This document shows positions 61,213-64,000 of a DNA stretch of 64,000 nt, piece by piece (the stretch's first letter is position 1; the number at the start of each line of letters is the position of its first letter). A program made the position numbers and the translations under genes. This stretch comes from Branchiibius cervicis. Its GTDB lineage: Bacteria > Actinomycetota > Actinomycetes > Actinomycetales > Dermatophilaceae. The notes beneath the pieces were generated by a model. That model did no database searches. It was not told the origin of the DNA and worked only from the letters and a program-made list of their open reading frames with translations. The stretch lies in assembly GCF_042661605.1 (NCBI RefSeq), contig NZ_JBHSWJ010000002.1:2294001-2358000 (forward strand), read 5' to 3'.

Positions 61213-62267
61213 TCATACCGCCGGGTAGGTACTCCCCCGCTCGATGAGCCGGATGGGTTCTACCTGCTCCAGGGCCGGGTCCTGACGGCGACCGCGCAGC
61301 ATGGGCAGCAGGAGGTCTGCGGCGGCCAGACCCTGGCCCACCACGTCCTGCCGCACCGTGCTGAGGTCCAGGACATCCGAGAACGGATGGTCGTCGATCC
61401 CCACCACCGACAGGTCGTGCGGAACCTGGATCCCGAGCCGGCGGGCGGCGTTCATGACTCCGAAGGCCATCTCGTCCGACCCCACGACCAGCGCCGTCGG
61501 TCGCTGGGTCCTTCGCAGCAGCGCCGTGGCGTCACGGAAGGCGTCGTCCATCGTCCAGTCCGAGTCCAGCACCCAGGTGGACCGTAAGGGGATGCGGTGC
61601 TCGGACAGGACCTGCGTGAACGCCTCGAACCGGTGCGCCGGGGTGGTCAGGCCGGTCGCCTGCGGAGGCACGCGACCGACGTACCCGATCTTGGTGTGAC
61701 CCAACCCGACGACGTGCTCGGTCGCCAGACGGGCGGCGGCCGCGTCGTCGATGCGCACCACAGGTCGCCCGGGAACCCGAGTTCCTACTGATACCAACGG
61801 GATTCCGAGACGATCGATCAGGGCGATCTCGGCGCCGGTGACCGCGATGTTGACCGTGATGATGCCGTCGAGCCGCTTGGCCAGCATGTCCGAGGTCAGG
61901 GGCAGACGGTCTTCGTGCTGACCTTGTTGCTCCAGGTCCAGCAGCATGACCTGGTACCCCTGGGCGCGGACCCGTCGCGCGATCGAGGAAAGCACCGTGG
62001 CGAAGAACCACCGGTCCCCGAACGGCACGGCGACCCCGACGACTCCGGTGCGGCCCGAAGCCAGCGAACTGGCCGAGGGCGAGGCCACGTAGTGCAGGGC
62101 CGCGGCGGCCGCGAGGACGCGCTCCCGGGTCGCTTCGTTGACACGGTCCAGGCCGCGCAGCGCCCGCGAGACGGTGGCAACCGACACCCTGCTGCCGCAG
62201 CGACGTCGTGGATGGTCGCGTGACCGCGTGACCGACCGGCGCCGCTGCGGTTGGCGTTGGGACTCAT
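61213..62267 (-). CDS. LacI-family transcriptional regulator, frameshifted as read
   Basis: A 351-residue repressor. The N-terminal HTH (ATIHDVAAAAG then VSVATVSRALRG) is split by one missing base in the C3 tract at 62187-62189; the sugar-binding domain (about 65-350) is intact and ends near 61213. The ATG at 62267 overlaps the last base of the upstream permease stop (TGATG), so it is cotranscribed with the transporter and likely regulates it in response to a sugar. Confidence 0.91.
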
Positions 62268-63199
62268 CAACCCTTGGTACCGCCGGCGAGCAGGCCACGG
62301 ACGAAGTAGCGCTGCAGTGCGAGGAAGACGATGACCGGGATGATGATCGAGATGAACGCTCCGGCGCTCACCAGGTACCACTGGCTTCCCCAGTTGCCCT
62401 GCAACTGGTTCAGCGCCATCGTCAGCGGTGCGTTCTCCGGTGCTCCGCCCAGCATCGTCAGGGCGACCAGCAGGTCGTTCCAGACCCACAGGAACTGGAA
62501 GATGCCGAACGCGGCAAGGGCGGGCACGATCAGCGGCAACACGACCTGGAAGAAGATCCGCACGTGGCCGGCACCGTCGACGCGGGCCGCCTCCAGCAAA
62601 GAGCCGGGGATCTCCTTCATGAAATTGTGCAGGAGGTAGACCGCCAGGGGTAGGGCGAACGCCGTGTGCGACAACCACAGCGACCAGTAGGTACCGCCCA
62701 GGCCGACGTCCTGGAACATCAGCGTCAGCGGCACCAGGGCGATCTGTAGCGGAACGATCTGCAGGGCGAACACCCCGACGAAGAGCCAGTCCCGCAACGG
62801 GAACTTGATCCACGCAAAGGCGTACGCCGCGAGCGAGGCCAGGAGCAGTGGAAGCAACACCGACGGGATCACGATGACGATCGAGTTGACGAAAAAGTTG
62901 GACAACGCGTTCGTCGGGTTACCGGCACCGTTGAGCGCCTGCCGGTAGTTGTCGAGCGTGAACGGTCCGAACAGCCCGTGCCACCAGCCGGTGTTGTTGA
63001 TGTCGCTCTGGTTGCGGAAGGAAGTGACGAACAGGCCGATCGTCGGGATGGTCCACACGATCGCCATCACGATGGCGACCACTGACGCCCACGGGGAACT
63101 GACGGCCTTGGCCGCCTCGCCCACCGCCGACTTACGGCCGAACCGGGAACCCTTCGAACCCTCGGGCAGTTGAGCGGGGATGGGGGTGACGTTGGTCAT
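62267..63199 (-). CDS. Carbohydrate ABC transporter permease (MalG type)
   Basis: A 310-residue inner-membrane permease with six helices. The EAA loop that contacts the ATPase is EAARVDGAGHVRIFFQVVLP. A ~30-residue cytoplasmic N-terminus precedes helix 1. It is paired with the MalF-type permease just upstream (TGATG overlap). Belongs to the CUT1 family, usually for oligosaccharides; the sugar is unknown. Confidence 0.93.
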   Translation of the reverse strand: MTNVTPIPAQLPEGSKGSRFGRKSAVGEAAKAVSSPWASVVAIVMAIVWTIPTIGLFVTSFRNQSDINNTGWWHGLFGPFTLDNYRQALNGAGNPTNALSNFFVNSIVIVIPSVLLPLLLASLAAYAFAWIKFPLRDWLFVGVFALQIVPLQIALVPLTLMFQDVGLGGTYWSLWLSHTAFALPLAVYLLHNFMKEIPGSLLEAARVDGAGHVRIFFQVVLPLIVPALAAFGIFQFLWVWNDLLVALTMLGGAPENAPLTMALNQLQGNWGSQWYLVSAGAFISIIIPVIVFLALQRYFVRGLLAGGTKG

Positions 63200-64000
63200 C
63201 AGGCGTCCTTCCGCATCTGACGGACGTTGAAGATGATGATCGGAAGCACCAGCAGGAAGATCAGGATCGCCAGCACGGCGCCCAGTCCGGGCTGCTGGGT
63301 CACGAAGGTGCGCCGGTAGAACTCGTTCGCCAGGACCGAGTCGCCGCCGGTGCCACCGTCGTTGGCCTGCACGATGTCGAAGGCCTTCAGCGTCGCGATC
63401 GCGATCGTGGTGGTGACCAGGATGACCGCCGACCGGATACTCGGCAGCGTCACGTAACGGAACATCTTGAAGCCGCCGACGCCGTCGAGCTTCGCGGCCT
63501 CGACGATCTCATCCGGGATGGCCTTGATGGCGGCCGACAGGACCGTCATCGCGAAACCCGCCTGGATCCAGATCATGATGACGATCAGGAAGAGGGTGTT
63601 CCAGGGGACGGCGTTCAGGAAGTCGAACGGGTTCAGCCCGACACCGGTGAGGATGGCGTTGAGTACGCCGATCTGGGTGCCGCCGGGATCGCCGTTGAAG
63701 GCGTAGACGAACTTCCAGATCAGCGTCGCACCGACCATGGAAATCGCCATGGGCAGGAAGATCAGTGACTTGGCGAAGGCTTCGCCGCGGGCCCGGTCGA
63801 TCAGGACCGCGTACAACAGGCCGAGGCCGGTGGCAATGGTGGGGACGAGGATGACCCACAGCGCGGTGTTGCGGAAGACCTCACCGAGCCCGGGGGTGGT
63901 GAACAGTTTCTGGAAGTTGCGCATCCCGACGTACGGCGCGTAGCCGATGCTCGTGTCGATGAACTGACCGCCGTAGAAGGCGCGCCGCACCGTAAGGATG
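63199..64000 (-). CDS. Carbohydrate ABC transporter permease (MalF type), 5' end outside window
   Basis: The open frame continues to the window edge, so the first helix and start codon are missing. The visible 267 residues hold five helices and the EAA loop EAAKLDGVGGFKMFRYVTLP. It forms a heterodimer with the following MalG-type permease. A substrate-binding protein gene is expected beyond 64000. Confidence 0.92.
   Translation of the reverse strand, partial: ILTVRRAFYGGQFIDTSIGYAPYVGMRNFQKLFTTPGLGEVFRNTALWVILVPTIATGLGLLYAVLIDRARGEAFAKSLIFLPMAISMVGATLIWKFVYAFNGDPGGTQIGVLNAILTGVGLNPFDFLNAVPWNTLFLIVIMIWIQAGFAMTVLSAAIKAIPDEIVEAAKLDGVGGFKMFRYVTLPSIRSAVILVTTTIAIATLKAFDIVQANDGGTGGDSVLANEFYRRTFVTQQPGLGAVLAILIFLLVLPIIIFNVRQMRKDA

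Noticed and set aside
61071..61247. A 58-codon plus-strand frame with a weak leaderless-like promoter
   Set aside because: It runs into the convergent LacI gene, has no recognisable domain, and its second half is low-complexity. Not supportable without conservation.
1..64000. CRISPR arrays, tRNA or rRNA genes, prophage or insertion sequences
   Set aside because: No regularly spaced repeats, cloverleaf-like intergenic sequences, rRNA segments, transposases or integrases were seen; gaps between genes are almost all below 300 bp.

Overview
The window is a high-GC stretch of an actinobacterial chromosome, gene-dense and mostly core metabolism. The taxon hints are a ferredoxin-type sulfite reductase, mycothiol-type DinB/maleylpyruvate isomerase, a DUF222/HNH (13E12-type) gene, the order dxr - Rip1-type protease - ispG - GNAT, a FolP2-type DHPS homologue, a heterodimeric CrtYc/CrtYd lycopene cyclase and many leaderless-looking promoters. 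Together they suggest Micrococcales (a Dermacoccaceae/Intrasporangiaceae-like organism). The placement is inference. No rRNA, tRNA, CRISPR array or prophage was seen.

Layout. 0-2 kb: assimilatory sulfite reduction (sulfite reductase, a small zinc ribbon, start of a probable cysH). 2-8.2 kb: lipoprotein, APH(6)-like kinase, two DsbA-like proteins with a MauE/DoxX partner, a LapA-like membrane protein, proS. 8.3-11.7 kb: a small accessory patch (secreted lamin-tail protein, unknown gene, HNH nuclease, VapBC). 11.8-20.2 kb: AidB-like flavoprotein, mycothiol-type isomerase, FolP2, CutC, PPOX flavoprotein, CoA-transferase, PigV-like mannosyltransferase, GNAT. 20.3-25.1 kb: two tandem DUF402 genes facing the MEP-pathway block ispG - site-2 protease - dxr. 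25-32 kb: MMPL transporter, acyl-CoA ligase, oleate hydratase. 32-41.3 kb: two aldehyde dehydrogenases, serine dehydratase, Lrp regulator and omega-aminotransferase (a putrescine/GABA-type route), then an enoyl-reductase-like protein, an AlkZ-like protein and a PPTase. 41.3-49.3 kb: wall-anchored-type protein, ATPase, LOG protein, LD-carboxypeptidase, fdhD-DUF6457-mobA, a TetR/permease pair, YbjQ. 49.3-57.4 kb: a seven-gene carotenoid operon crtE-I-B(idi)-Yc-Yd-T-U, predicted to make an isorenieratene-type aromatic carotenoid, with a convergent Rieske/DUF5914 gene. 57.5-64 kb: rlmN, cdsA, frr, pyrH, then a LacI-regulated sugar ABC transporter running off the window.

Two patterns cut across the annotation. 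First, at least 14 one-base deletions, mostly in short C/G tracts, break 13 otherwise intact genes between 21.6 and 62.2 kb, including genes expected to be essential (ispG, cdsA). Restoring one base at each site gives normal-length proteins with family-typical ends, so these are most likely sequence or assembly errors; I annotate the reconstructed genes and mark where they break. Second, many genes without a ribosome binding site have TANNNT followed by 6-7 nt and then ATG/GTG, the signature of leaderless transcription.
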